From Chelonoidis abingdonii (taxonomy: Eukaryota; Chordata; Testudines; Testudinidae), in contig NC_133790.1 of the NCBI RefSeq assembly GCF_003597395.2, positions 22,475,854 to 22,539,853 on the forward strand: 64,000 nt of DNA. The letters are read 5' to 3'. Of this stretch, positions 35,421 to 45,814 are shown piece after piece. A program made the translations under genes and the position numbers. The notes beneath the pieces are model-generated. The model was not told the DNA's origin and did no database searches. It saw nothing but the letters and a program-made list of their open reading frames with translations. How positions within the stretch are numbered: position 1 is the stretch's first letter; each line of letters opens with the position of its first letter.

Positions 35421-35688
35421 GTAAAAATCAAAGTCCCACTGTTACAGGTAAACCTAAAATCTGCTATTCTGTAATTCACTAAAGAAAAGACAAGAACTCT
35501 TTGTCGCTTAACACAGTCAGTGTTACAGAAAAAATGCAACTGGGACAAGCGACTGTTTACCAAATAACATTTTACAAAGAGCCACACATAGGTGAGGAGA
35601 GGAGGGGTTATTTCCCACCTGAGTCAAGCCAGATACTGGGACACCCTGTGCTAGTTTGGGAAAGTAAGCATTAACAAACTGTGATTTC

Positions 35689-35821
35689 CAAAAAAAAGAA
35701 CAGGAGTGTTGTGGCACCTCAGAGACTAGCAAATTTATTTCAGCATAAGCTTTCGTAGGCTACAGCTCACTTCTTCGAAGAAGTGCGCTAGGTGCTACAA
35801 ATACTCCTGTTCTTTTTTGCG
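35689..35821. mobile_element. Short inverted-repeat element near RNF185 promoter
   Basis: Ends are inverted: AAAAAGAACAGGAGT at the left and ACTCCTGTTCTTTTT at the right, extending inward through GGCACC/GGTGCT. The core AGCATAAGCTTTCGTAGGCT is a widespread turtle repeat sequence. No coding capacity. Confidence 0.75.
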
Positions 35822-36210
35822 TATACAGACTTATGAGTTACCCAGCTAATGGCCTGAGGCAATAAAAACGAAATAGAAACAGATGTAAATTCAGTGTATC
35901 AGTGAGGAGACACCCCCTTGCACACGAACTGTTCGCCCTCCCCCCCACCCGACAAAATAAGAGCGAGAAGCGCCTGCCTGAGGAGCCAGAGATTTCGGCT
36001 TCTCCTTTCAGCTCCCGACCACCTACTGCTAACTTGACAGGATGCCCAACACACCCACCCGACAGCTCAGCCCCGCCCAAGTCCCCAGCCCCACCCCACC
36101 GACCCCCTCCTCAGCCCACTTCCCGTCCCGGGCCTCAGGCCCGTCCGCAACCCCAGGCAGGGCCTCGAAGCCGCCCCCGGCAGTCTCAGGCCCGTCCCCC
36201 TGGTGCTCAC

Positions 36211-36330
36211 CTGAGAAGCAGGTGCCGCGACCTCCACGACAACTACAACAGCCCCGAGACTCGGACTCCCAGCTGGCTCCAATCCCCGCTCCAGCTTCTC
36301 CTCCCTGGGCCGCCGCTGTCACCTGATTCC
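36211..36330 (-). other. RNF185: RNF185 non-coding exon 1 (approximate 5' end)
   Basis: The GC-rich minus strand carries donor CTTCTCAG|gtgagc at 36211/36210, a strong match placed at the expected distance for an untranslated first exon joining exon 2 at 28463. The transcription start is not visible; the 5' end given is a guess within the CpG island. Confidence 0.6.
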
Positions 36331-36600
36331 CCGGAAACCCAGCCCCGCCTGCATTGTCCTGGACCAGCCTCTCGACCGACACGCGGGGCCGCGGCATCAG
36401 GTTCCGCCTGCCAGGGAGAGCGGAGCGGCGGGGGGCAACTCTCATACGCCCTAAGGGCTGTGGCACGTAGATCCCACGCACCGGGAGGAGCGGGGCGAAA
36501 GGAGTCCAGCTTCCACACGGGAGGGAGGAGTATGAGGGGGAATGGAGGCTGGTTCCACACACCGTGGTTCCTAGGGCAGTGGAGCAGGGGGTAACTTAAG
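36331..36600 (-). promoter_or_regulatory. RNF185: RNF185 CpG-island promoter
   Basis: CpG- and GC-rich sequence runs from about 35,930 to 36,580. It supports several long ORFs in both strands (up to 230 codons) that are Pro/Arg/Gly-rich composition artefacts. Confidence 0.6.
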
Positions 36601-36990
36601 ATTAAACACCAAACAATGGTATTGTTTCTGCTAAACTTAAGGGAACCAGACCACCGCAGCTCGCTTCAGTGTCTGGATTCCACACACAGGGGCCTGGCGA
36701 GTGTGGGAGAAGAGTGCAGCTTCTGCACTGGTCTACATACAGAGACGGAGGAGATGGTTTAAGCCATAGTGGTTGTGTCCATCCAACCCCCCATCCCCTG
36801 CAGCCTTATTGTTTTTAAACAGATCATGAACTACCTATGGCTTCAGCCTGGGAAAGCAGAGGCCCTAAGAGCCAAGAAGTCAACACCAGTAGCAGATGTC
36901 TTCCGCAAGATCCACAGCAAAGTTATAAACAAGCAGCCATGCTGGAATTTCCACTTGTATGCAAGTGTATCAACTAACAACACACAGTTA
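36601..36990. other. Intergenic, left flank of the R2-like remnant
   Basis: Sequence between the RNF185 CpG island and the clear R2-like homology. The plus strand reads open from 36769 to 36996 and may be a more decayed upstream part of the same retroelement, but I could not align it. Confidence 0.4.
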
Positions 36991-38280
36991 AGATGAAGAT
37001 GTGTGTAGTATCTCCAACCCAGACATTGCCACCTTCCTGAGCGGCTCCCTAGATGGGGAATTCGTAAGGGATGGGCACAACATCGCTTCACTGTGGTCCC
37101 ACACTCACAACGCCACGTGTTGCTTGGGGAAGCATATTGGCTGCTGCTGGGAGTGGTGCAAGGAGCGCCAGAAGCTGGGAGTCCTGGTGCTGCAGATCAG
37201 GTCTGACAACACCATTGTCACCCCAAGTGCCAGTGGCTTGCTGGAGAGGACCCTGAAGGCCTCCATCCACTCGCTGTATGTGGAAACCCTGAAGCATAAA
37301 CAGGACCAGGGTAAAGCCTTTGAGTTGACCAGCAAGTGGGACTCCAGCAACCACTTCCTCGCCCGGGGGCGGCTTCACCCGTTTCGCTGACTGGCAGTTC
37401 ATCCACCATGTCCGGCTCAACTGCGTCCCGCTCAAAGGAGCCGTCCGCCACAGGAACCAAGACAAGCAGTGCAGGAAGTGCGGCTACTCCAGCAAGACCC
37501 TGCCCCACGTTCTGTGCACCTGCAAACCCCACTCCAGAGCCTGGCAGCTGTGCTACAACACCATCCAGAACCGCCCCATGAAAGCCATCGCACCACGCCT
37601 GGAGGAGATCTCCGTGAACTGCACCATCCCTGGTACTGACAGCCAGCTATAACCTGACGTCGTCATCACTGACGAGGGCCAGAAAAAGATCATCCTTGTC
37701 GACGTCATGGTTTCCTTTGACAACAGGACCCCGGCATGGGAACCCCAAGCTTGTAAACTGGAAAATTACCCCCCCCAGCTGACACCCTGAGAGCGAAGGG
37801 CTACAAGGTGCAGGTGGATGTCCTGATTGTTGGAACACTGGGCGCCTGGGATCCCTGCAACGAGCGTGTGCTGCGGACCTGCGGGATTGGTCAACACTAC
37901 GCATGGCTCATGGTGTCAGACACCATCCGATGGTCAAGGGGCATCTACATCGAGCACATCACTGGCCACCGACAGTACCAGGAGGCGTGAGCCAGAGTGA
38001 CATCGTTCTTCGACTACGAGAAAGGGACCAAGAGACTTTCTCCGTTGGATCATATGAACTGGAACCATAAACTCCCTGAACATTAAAGCTCACCAAATGA
38101 GGGTCAATCCATCCTCATCATCGTATCTACTCATTATACTCCACACCCAAACATAGCCACTTTATGAACTTCATACCCTCATATCTCAATGTCTGTACTT
38201 TGACCCATCAATCTTTTACCTCCAATCGGGGATATTGCAGATTATGTATTCCTTATGCCACCCAATCTTAAAAGTGTAGG
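36991..38280 (+). mobile_element. Decayed R2-like non-LTR retrotransposon, 3' part
   Basis: Three plus-strand frame segments (37001-37390, about 37360-37785, about 37786-37990) line up in order with the C-terminal part of an R2-type polyprotein. Visible are a CCHC knuckle (37471-37524; Cys-x2-Cys-x8-His-x4-Cys, CRKCGYSSKTLPHVLCTC) and a restriction-like endonuclease core with Pro-Asp then Asp (PDVVITDEGQKKIILVDVMV). A later segment has SDTIRWSRGIYIEHITGHR. Frameshifts fall near 37,365 and 37,785, and a stop codon (37650-37652) interrupts the middle segment, so it is dead. Reverse transcriptase is absent. About 290 bases after the last frame may be its 3' UTR. R2 normally inserts in 28S rDNA; no rDNA is seen here. 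R4 or NeSL types share these domains and remain possible. Confidence 0.75.
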
Positions 38281-38695
38281 GCAGTGCAGTTCCTTTTGTG
38301 TTTGTTTGTTTTTAACCCAGTTTTGAGTTTGCTAGTAAATTATATCAGCCTATCTGAGATCCTTGGAGACTGTATCCTCTGTATGCACAGAACAGTTATA
38401 CAACAGTCAGTGACAATGCAGATTTATTTTACACTGCAGTACCAATGTGTTTCACCCCACTTAATACAGAGTAAATACTGCCTACCTGACTTTTTCTCCA
38501 TGTTTTACTGGATTCTTGTGCACCATGTGACCCTCTTCCCATCTGCTTTTGAGAGGTAACTTCCTTCCACTTAACAATGCAGGAAAGATTATAATATGAG
38601 ATGGATCCTAGCAGACACTTTCTGCTCCCTCTGTGATATCAGAGTGCTGTGGATGACTGTACACCATCAGCACCTTGGTTTTGAATGCCATAAAT
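38281..38695. other. Intergenic
   Basis: Unique-looking sequence between two mobile elements. No gene seen. Confidence 0.5.
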
Positions 38696-38983
38696 CAATG
38701 TTTTTCACCCAGTGGCTCATCATGCCCAGGGACTTCACAAAAGGCAACAAGGCTGGTAGTGAGATGTTGAACATTTCTAAAGCAAAGAAAATCTCATCCC
38801 TGCAGTCCCTGCACACCTGTGCCTTTCAAGGTCAAGTATTCTCCATGAACTTCTCAAAACATATACACAAATATATAGGCTTGTCATTGATACATTTTTC
38901 ACTCTTATAGTAAATGTAATCAGCTAATGAATTGTTTTTACTTTGGATAAGAGGTTGCCAACGTGAAAGGTTGAGAAACACTG
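38696..38983. mobile_element. hAT-type element upstream of CUSTOS
   Basis: Starts CAATGTTTTTCACCC and ends GGTTGAGAAACACTG, 15-bp inverted termini with three mismatches. Flanks CCATAAAT (38688-38695) and ACATACAT (38984-38991) match at 6 of 8. Non-coding. Confidence 0.6.
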
Positions 38984-39059
38984 ACATACATCTTCATATT
39001 GTCCCTTTGGGCTAAATGATCATTCAGAACGGATCACTGCAGTGGGAGATACAAGGATG

Positions 39060-39254
39060 ACCCCCCCAAACCAGCCCTACGGCGGAAGTGCTGCTCGTCA
39101 TTCCCTCACCCCGTCCACCTTCGGGAGAGGCGAGGGTCGTGGAGTTTCCCCGCCAGAGCAGGAACTTGCAAACGCATGGGCTCAGCAGAGGGCTCTCGGG
39201 CCTCTGTCACTGTGGCCTGGACTACAAGTCCCAGGATGCTATGCGGTTTCCAAG
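39060..39254 (+). promoter_or_regulatory. CUSTOS: CUSTOS CpG-rich promoter with ZNF143/THAP11- and YY1-type sites
   Basis: GC-rich sequence precedes the start codon. ACTACAAGTCCCAGGATGC (39221-39239) is close to the ZNF143/THAP11 consensus. CAAGATGGCCGC (39251-39262), a YY1-type site, overlaps the ATG itself. Such pairs are common at TATA-less housekeeping promoters. Binding is inferred. Confidence 0.7.
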
Positions 39255-39399
39255 ATGGCCGCGCTCCTGGGTGGCTGTGGCGCGAATGTTTCGGACTCGG
39301 ACAGCAGCAGCAGCGCGGCGGACTTGGAGCGATTTCGTGAGGCCGTCTGGGACCTGGCTGGGCAGCGGTCGGCGGTGGTTCGGCCGGAGCCCGGCAGCG
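39255..39399 (+). CDS. CUSTOS: CUSTOS exon 1
   Basis: 145 nt, residues 1-48 plus one base; donor gtaggg at 39400. Start chosen at MAALLGG by human alignment and the good AAGATGG context. The frame stays open upstream to 39042, but that extension lies in promoter sequence. Confidence 0.9.
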
Positions 39400-41205
39400 G
39401 TAGGGCAGCTGGGGGTGACGCTGGGGTCCTTTGGTTTGGCGACGGCAGGCCCGACCGAGAGCAGGCCCTTCCCCTCCCATGCGTGGGCTGGACTCACCTG
39501 GTCAGGGGCAATCCTAGGCTGTCACATCCCAGTTCCGTTCCTGCCTCCCTGGCCAGTAGTCGAGCCTGTGACTGGCCCACATCTCAGCAAGGGCAACCAG
39601 ACCCCAAAGCTGGCGAGGTGGCTAGTCCTGGATTTTGGGTGCTGGCGGGGCGTATGGGTCAGTAGGTGGGTGCAAGCCCCTGCCCCCGACAGTGTGGCCT
39701 CTCAAAGGCAGTTGCTTCTCCAGTATTAACTGAACAGTTTTATGTTTAATTCTGATCGTGTCTAGAGTACAGTTGGTTAGGAACTAATCTAATGGTGAAC
39801 TCAGCCGTGACTCAGACAGGGATAGGTTATGTTAAAAAATTTAAACGTGTCATATTAAATCTCATGCTAACCTGCACTCTCTGTAAGAAAACACTTCTTA
39901 AAAACATCCTTTAAAATAAGTCTGAAATAAATAATCTCAAAAAGAAAGAATTGGGAGGACTGAGGATTCTCTAGCATCATGATTCATGTCTGGTGTCTTG
40001 TCTACCTTTCTTCACTGTGCCTGACCCTTGGTGTAAATCACACAGTTGAGTTATGGATCATATTTTGAATTTAAACTGGGGAATTAACGTACAGAAGAAA
40101 AATCATTTTGCTATGTTGGCTCCTTACTCCCCAGGCTGTCCTACCACTGTTTTTCTGTGTAAGTGCAAATACTGTCTTGCATGCTGTCCAAAGTGTGCTT
40201 GCTTGGATGCTGAGAGCGCAGAAAATTGGGGGACTTCTAAGATCTTGTCTAAACTGTGATAGCTACTGCTTTGTAGACAGGGTTTTAATACAGTATTGCC
40301 TTGTTATGGTTAAAACATTGGTTAGTCCTGCCGTGTAGACCTCATCCATCCATGTTTCTGGACCATACTAAAGCTTTAACTGTTTAGGACAGTAACATGA
40401 TTTGGGAATATGCATCTTGGCTCCCTCTCTGCTGCACAGTGAATCTTGTAATAGTTCTCTAAAAGTAATTTGTTACAATTTGGATGGGACCCTAAACACT
40501 CCTGTTTAAAAACAAAACAAAACAAACAAAAAAACAAAAAAACAATCTTGCCTCATATTAAACACTGGATAATGTTATTGTCTCTGCTGTTTAATCATAA
40601 AGAATGTTTAAAATATAGGTGTTTCCTACTTAAACCAGACATAGTATCGAGCTACTCAATCCAAACAGAATTTCTGGGTAATTTAATCAGTAGCTAAATA
40701 GCCAGAAAGCTTCAGATCTACTCTGTCTTGTGCCTTCACCCTGCCAGTGACCTTCATCTATACCTCACTCTATTTCTAGGAAGGCAGCCTTTCTATCAAC
40801 TCCAGAATTCAGACTTCAAAGTTAGTCTCTCTATAGGGCTCTGTGTCATAGAGTATGTGAAATATGGTACTTTCAGGGAAGGACTTGGCTTGTCTTCTAT
40901 TTAGGATCATAATAGAAATAGAAAAAGATATATCAGATTCTTGCCAGAGTTGGATACTTTCTTCCAGTAGATGTTGAGTCCAACATTAAACTCACAGTGC
41001 ACTATCTTAGCAAGTGGAGTTAGTCACTTGATGTGGAGTTTGCCTGAAGAATGTTTCATATCATAACCGTATCCTCCTTTGAATGTGACCACTATTCTAT
41101 CGTGCAAAAATTACTTTTACCCTATAAAATCATCTACAGTGGAATTAGGATTAAAGGTGTTTTAGTCCTGGAGATTTCTAATTTGCCTTTGTTTTATTTT
41201 GTCAG
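39400..41205 (+). other. CUSTOS: CUSTOS intron 1
   Basis: About 1.8 kb. An AAACA-rich simple stretch lies near 40507-40545. Nothing else recognised. Confidence 0.5.
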
Positions 41206-41251
41206 GTTGTTTTGGGAAGGACAAGTTACTACAAGTTCAACCTAGTCTCAG
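41206..41251 (+). CDS. CUSTOS: CUSTOS exon 2
   Basis: 46 nt between acceptor ttttgtcag and donor gtattt. Encodes a poorly conserved segment ending QPSLR at the split codon, matching the human QPSLR junction. Found by phase and that match. Confidence 0.85.
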
Positions 41252-41983
41252 GTATTTTTTCTGGATTTCAGAGTGCTGTTTGCGTGAAGAAAAATGAAAC
41301 CGTGATTATAGGCAGAACTTGTGCTGCCTATACAGTAGTTAAGGTTACCTGATTCTTCCCATTATAAGACATTGTCTTTTGTCTACAGTTGAATACTAAG
41401 TGGCCAAATATTTCTCCTAATCAATGGGGAAAGCAATCCTTGGTTTAGAAGCCTTGCAACTGAGTCCACATTCTTCTGTCTTCATTCTCAATATTTTTGT
41501 TTTCAAGCACAGTCTCCAAGCCTATCAACCTGGCAACTTTTAATAAAGTCCTCTCTCCAGGGGCATATTTGGAGTGAGCGGCAGCACATTGCTTTGCTGA
41601 TATACCCACAACTCTGTTCTTCAGGGACAAAGGAATGGTAGGAGCATTCAAGCTCCAATCCTTGGCCTGTGCTGCTGAGACTCTCAGCAAAGGGTCAGTT
41701 AATACCAATTATGTTGTTGATACTTAGGGAATGTGGACATCAGTTGATGCTTAGGGAATGTGGACCATAGTGAGACTACCCAAGCAACTTCACACATGCT
41801 AGTGAACAGCCTTCTGATGGTAGTTGCTTTTGGCCACTATCAGTCTGAGATGGATTTGAATCGACCACTTAGTGGTCTAAGGCTCTTTATCCCATTGCCA
41901 GTCCCCAGTCTTCAGTTTTAGGTGAAAGCAGCAGATGGTTACTGGGTCTGAAGGAGATCACACATTGTTTTTATTTCAAACAG
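41252..41983 (+). other. CUSTOS: CUSTOS intron 2
   Basis: Unique intron. No repeat assigned. Confidence 0.5.
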
Positions 41984-42082
41984 ACAGAAGGTGAATGACC
42001 ATGACAAAGATGGCAACGAATTACAGACCACACCAGAGTTCAGAGCACATGTTGCAAAGAAACTGGGAACAATGTTAGACAG
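41984..42082 (+). CDS. CUSTOS: CUSTOS exon 3
   Basis: 99 nt between acceptor tttcaaacag and donor gtaact. Encodes [19 protein letters not shown] and [13 protein letters not shown], the best conserved block of the family. Confidence 0.96.
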
Positions 42083-42902
42083 GTAACTAGTACCAAAGCA
42101 CAGCCTTATGAGATTAAATAAGTCTTAATCAGAACCTTCCCTTGCAAGAGCAGTATCAGTACCCTTGAGTAGTAGAAGTGGGAATCACTGAAGAGTTAAA
42201 TACATCTTTTTCCATGGGAAACATCTTATATTTTGGTTTCTCTTCTTGTTTCCTACATATCTGTGCATACTGCTGGCCTGTGACTGAGCTCCTAATGCTT
42301 GTGAACTGACCCCTGTCCTATCCTCCCATTGATAATGTAGATGTGGTGTGTTCTGCAGAGCCTTTCTTGTTAGCTTCAGTGCTCAGTGTTCTGTGTTGGG
42401 AAGGGAATAGACAGGATTGAGATTCATCAGCGCCACCTCCATTTATGGCAAGGCTTTGAATCTGTTCAGGAAATTCCTCAGTCCACATTTGTGATCGTTT
42501 TGTCAACTTATCCATACAACAGACAAATTCAGCCTAACTCAGAGCTGTGCAGGCATTGTGGTAGGTGTTCAAAGGCTTCACCTAATTAAAAATTGCTGTT
42601 GCCCTTCTTTAATGTGGAAGTATGGCCCATGGAAACTAATGGGCCTAGAATGCAGTGTGAGTTGGCTGCTTGGACTGTTGCATATGCATAGTTTCTATGT
42701 GCCATGCTTCTGAATGAAATGGCCGTGCTCTGTGGAGATAGCTCTGAATGTAAAAAAAATTGAAATGAACCCACTAAGCAAAGGTTACTTAACTGCTCAC
42801 CTTAATCTTGTTTAACATTTCCAACTTCTTAAAGTTAGCCTGGCTGCATAAAATCGAATCCTTGTTTCCTTTCCTAAATTCAGACTGTGGTCTTCCTTCT
42901 AG
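42083..42902 (+). other. CUSTOS: CUSTOS intron 3
   Basis: Unique intron of about 0.8 kb. Nothing recognised. Confidence 0.5.
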
Positions 42903-42976
42903 CTACATCACTGTACTGGAGGATTCATCAGGTCCTGCACAGACTTCCATGCAAACAGCTGACTCTGAAGACGATG
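42903..42976 (+). CDS. CUSTOS: CUSTOS exon 4
   Basis: 74 nt between acceptor cttccttctag and donor gtgagt. Encodes SYITVLEDSSGPAQTSMQTA then an acidic DSEDD run. Confidence 0.94.
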
Positions 42977-43330
42977 GTGAGTTCCAAGCACAGTCACTGT
43001 TGTCAGCAGTCATCTAATAGCTCTCTACTGGGACAAATGTAAAGAATTCTATCTGGTATTAGTTCATACAGTGCTCTAGATTAAAGAAAGAGTGCAGTAG
43101 AAGGACTTCTTGTTAATATCAGCAGGAGTTGTTATCTATGAAATAGTGCAGAAAGCTTAACAAACACCTTCTAGTTCTTCAGTCCAATGTAAATTCCAGG
43201 TGAGAGATGACACCACTGTTGCCTCATACTTGGATTGCTGTTAGCTGCTGCTACTGACTCTGTTTTATATCTTGTCTAAAATAATTTGCTAATGTATTTA
43301 TTTCCCCCTGTTCCTTTTTGTGTTTCTTAG
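42977..43330 (+). other. CUSTOS: CUSTOS intron 4
   Basis: Short unique intron. Nothing recognised. Confidence 0.5.
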
Positions 43331-43421
43331 GCTTTCGCCTATTCTCTTCATCTATTCCAGGAGACTGTGGGAAATCCAAACCTCTGCTCTCAACCAGGAG
43401 GCGACAACCTTCCAGTTCTAG
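43331..43421 (+). CDS. CUSTOS: CUSTOS exon 5
   Basis: 91 nt between acceptor tgtttcttag and donor gtgagg. Encodes GFRLFSSSIPGDCGKSKPLL then STRRRQPSSS, matching the human GFRLFFTSVPGG and RRKRQPSSS segments. Confidence 0.95.
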
Positions 43422-43745
43422 GTGAGGTGTTAGTCTGCTACTTTGTTCCAAAAAATACTCCATGCTGTGTTTCAGAGATTCCTTTTACATTTGACTTTGG
43501 AAAAATATTTTTCCTAGTGCAGGGAAACTAGGAATTTCAACTTGCATGAATTTTTCAATGCCCATGATGCGTCTTTAAGGACAGGTTGGAGTACAGCCTG
43601 GTTAAGCGGTCACTGGAATACGTTTTTGAGTCACCAAGTCATTACATTTATCAAGATTATGCTAATCTCAGAGTCTGTGCTTTGGGTGAATTCAAGGATG
43701 AAAGAGTAATATACTTACCTCCCACTTTGCTTGCAACCCTTCCAG
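43422..43745 (+). other. CUSTOS: CUSTOS intron 5
   Basis: 324 nt, unique. A 75-codon ORF starting at 43586 runs into exon 6 in the wrong frame and is a shadow. Confidence 0.5.
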
Positions 43746-44106
43746 TGAGCTGGACAGTGACCAGGAATGGCAGAGATACCAAGAGGCTGCTGTGTCAGCA
43801 GCAGATATCTTGAAGCAAAGTGCTTTTTCTGTGATGCCTCTGGATTCCAGCCAGGTTCACAAGCAGGAGTGCACAGAGCACAACCAAAAGAAGAAAAAGA
43901 AAAGGAAGAAGAAAGCTAGAGGTGAACATAATAGTGAACAGAAGACAGCAGGATGTGACCAGATCAGCAACAAGACTCTATCATCCATTGATGGAGAGTG
44001 CATGAGGCAAGAAGGCAGATGTACAGAGGACACAGCATTGCCTAGTGTGGTGAAGAAGAAGAAAAAGATTATCAGAAAAGAAGCGAATGATGATTCCACT
44101 CTATGA
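43746..44106 (+). CDS. CUSTOS: CUSTOS exon 6 (last)
   Basis: 361 nt from acceptor acccttccag to TGA. Encodes SELDSDQEWQRYQEAAVSAA and DILKQSAF, then two basic clusters (KKKKKRKKK and KKKKKIIRK) likely to act as nuclear localisation signals. Confidence 0.96.
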
Positions 44107-44830
44107 ACTACATATGGTTAGGATGGAAGAAGGATGGTGAGAAGTTAACAAAGGTAGTTCCTGCACATTGTCCTCTGCTGGAAATGTGGGGAAACAATTG
44201 GCAAAGCTTCGGTTTTAGGGGAGTCAAAGGAGTAAGAGTTTAATTGACTGCCCTTGTTGAGGCATCCCTTGGGAAACTCACCTTTTCTATTCCATCACAA
44301 ACCAATTACTTGCGTTGCTGGTTATGCAGACCTTGCACTGAAGGATTTGGGCGATACAGGGACATATTAGAGTCATCTCCACCCTGGTCGGATCCTTCTG
44401 TGTATCCAGCCCAAATCCTGTGCCCTGGAGCACGTGTGTGATAAACTGATTTTGGTGGAGATGGTGGCAGAAGATCAGTTCCTACTTCACCTCCCTAACA
44501 CCTGCTGCCAGAACCATGGGAGAAACAGCTCCAGGCTGTGAGAGACTGACTCATCCATAAATATCCTGGCAAATCTTGGGGACCCACCTGCCTCTCCTAA
44601 AATCACCAGAAGTATGTTACCGAAACCTGATGTGTTACTAATTCCCATGGAATATACACCTCTCCAGGGGTCCTGTGCAGAACTATAAAAAGATTGTTCA
44701 GTAGTATCACTTAATTGTTATAAGCAGGTGTTTCTTTCAAAACTGTCTCCCTCAATGCTTTATTTTCATGATATTACATCTGCCAGTGTGCAGTAGAATT
44801 CAATAACAATAAATGCCTCGTAGTCTCATT
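44107..44830 (+). other. CUSTOS: CUSTOS 3' UTR
   Basis: About 0.7 kb after the stop, ending past AATAAA at 44808-44813. Confidence 0.65.
44808..44813 (+). terminator. CUSTOS: CUSTOS polyadenylation signal
   Basis: AATAAA within CAATAACAATAAATGCC, the first on the plus strand after the stop codon that I noted. Confidence 0.65.
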
Positions 44831-45814
44831 TAATATAATGTCGTGTGCAGACCTGCCATCTTCTTCCATTAGGATTGGCACAGCTAACAGAGGTATTACA
44901 CATCATATGTAGTTTTATTGCACAACTGTCTGTAGCTATTTGATGATGCTGTAGAACTGCCAGAAATAGGTGCCTTTGAGCCCAACATGGTAGTAACTGC
45001 ATTTAAGTCCTAATTTGATCAACCAGGTGTGTGTTGTCTCTCTGAGATGCAGCAGCAGTTTTTAGTAGTTTTCAGTACTGTTCCTACCTTCCTAGTAGAG
45101 GCCTGCAGCTCTGAGATTTCCGACAAAGACCTAATATTTGGATGGGTGGAGAAACTCAAGATGCTAAAGTGAGGAAAATATTGCTCCTCGTAGGGTCCTG
45201 GGAGTCACCCACATTTTGTGCAAGAACCCCAATATTTTTCACATAAGGAAATGCCCTGCAGGCATCTAAACTGCAAAAGTATTTTGAAAATTGGCCTGTA
45301 AATTAACAAAATACACCAACAGAAATCACATGCCTTATGGCCATCATTACAGTTATAAGTAATTTTAACTTCTGAAAATCATGTGACTTTTTAAACTTTT
45401 TTTCTGGATTCCTCATAAATTTGACTTCACTTATACTGTAAAAAGGCTAAATATACAACAGTCTCAAATGGTTTTCTTTCAGTTTACTGAACTTAAATAT
45501 ATTTACAGGATAACAGAGTAGAGAGGGGCATCAGTGCTAGAGACAAATTCCACTGAGATTTTCAGTTACTGAAATTAGGCTCTAATAGCTCATAATATCA
45601 GAGTCCAGGGAAAAAGTCTTCTGAATACTGGCACCAATTTATATCTATATGTTTGCAGTCATCAGATATGGTGGCTATAGGGACACTGTCAACTTATTTG
45701 TATAGTTTCTTTTGTTCTCCATTGTTTCTTATCCTTTTAGAGGCTTGATCATATTTTCCCCTCATTGGGATTTGTCCCCTCTGCAGTGTAAATTGATAGC
45801 TTCAGCTCCATTAG
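44831..45814. other. Intergenic between convergent CUSTOS and HNF1A
   Basis: About 1 kb separating two tail-to-tail genes, AT-rich and unique. An extra minus-strand AATAAA (44919-44914) could allow a longer HNF1A transcript overlapping the CUSTOS end. Confidence 0.5.

Larger units (their letters stand above)
28464..36210 (-). other. RNF185: RNF185 intron 1
   Basis: About 7.7 kb. Contains a C-run (28983), an AT-rich dispersed repeat (about 29110-30140), a hAT-type element (32359-32668), a long inverted repeat (32845-33040), an A-run (33482), a MIR-like fragment (about 35225-35420) and a palindromic element (35689-35821). No exon found. Confidence 0.6.
17215..36330 (-). other. RNF185: RNF185 gene
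   Basis: RNF185 is an ER-membrane RING E3 ubiquitin ligase, paralogue of RNF5, working in ER-associated degradation and linked to mitophagy and cGAS signalling. Six coding exons (28413-28232, 26398-26380, 25664-25552, 24988-24934, 22101-21984, 19813-19716) splice in frame to 194 residues; human is 192. Residues 41-81 form a C3HC4 RING (Cys41, Cys44, Cys56, His58, Cys61, Cys64, Cys78, Cys81). A Pro/Gln/Arg-rich linker follows, then a Gly/Phe-rich first hydrophobic segment and a C-terminal membrane anchor ending WLLIA. The N-terminus is Ser/Gly/Asn-rich. All splice sites are GT/AG and all phases agree. A non-coding first exon lies in a CpG island near 36.2 kb. LIMK2 follows downstream on the same strand, as in human 22q12. 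No break or missing key residue was seen. Confidence 0.96.
39255..44830 (+). other. CUSTOS: CUSTOS (C12orf43) gene
   Basis: Custos is a small nuclear protein described in Xenopus as a modulator of canonical Wnt signalling that interacts with beta-catenin and affects its nuclear entry. Six exons (39255-39399, 41206-41251, 41984-42082, 42903-42976, 43331-43421, 43746-44106) join in frame to 271 residues; human is 262. Landmarks: acidic Ser-rich start (NVSDSDSSSSAADLERFREA), the conserved block [15 protein letters not shown], an acidic DSEDDGFRLF block, RRRQPSSS, then SDQEWQRYQEAAVSAADIL and two Lys-rich nuclear localisation clusters near the C-terminus. All junctions are GT/AG with matching phases. 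The gene is divergent from RNF185 and convergent with HNF1A, the latter as in human. The polyadenylation signal at 44808 sets the approximate right end. Confidence 0.96.

Noticed and set aside
35902..36594. 230-codon plus-strand ORF and 177-codon minus-strand ORF at the RNF185 CpG island
   Set aside because: Low-complexity Pro/Arg/Gly frames on both strands of GC-rich DNA; the strand and donor of RNF185 exon 1 explain the region.
39042..39729. 207- and 213-codon plus-strand ORFs around CUSTOS exon 1
   Set aside because: One contains exon 1 in frame but continues into promoter and intron; the other is a shadow. Human alignment and the donor at 39400 limit the coding part to 39255-39399.
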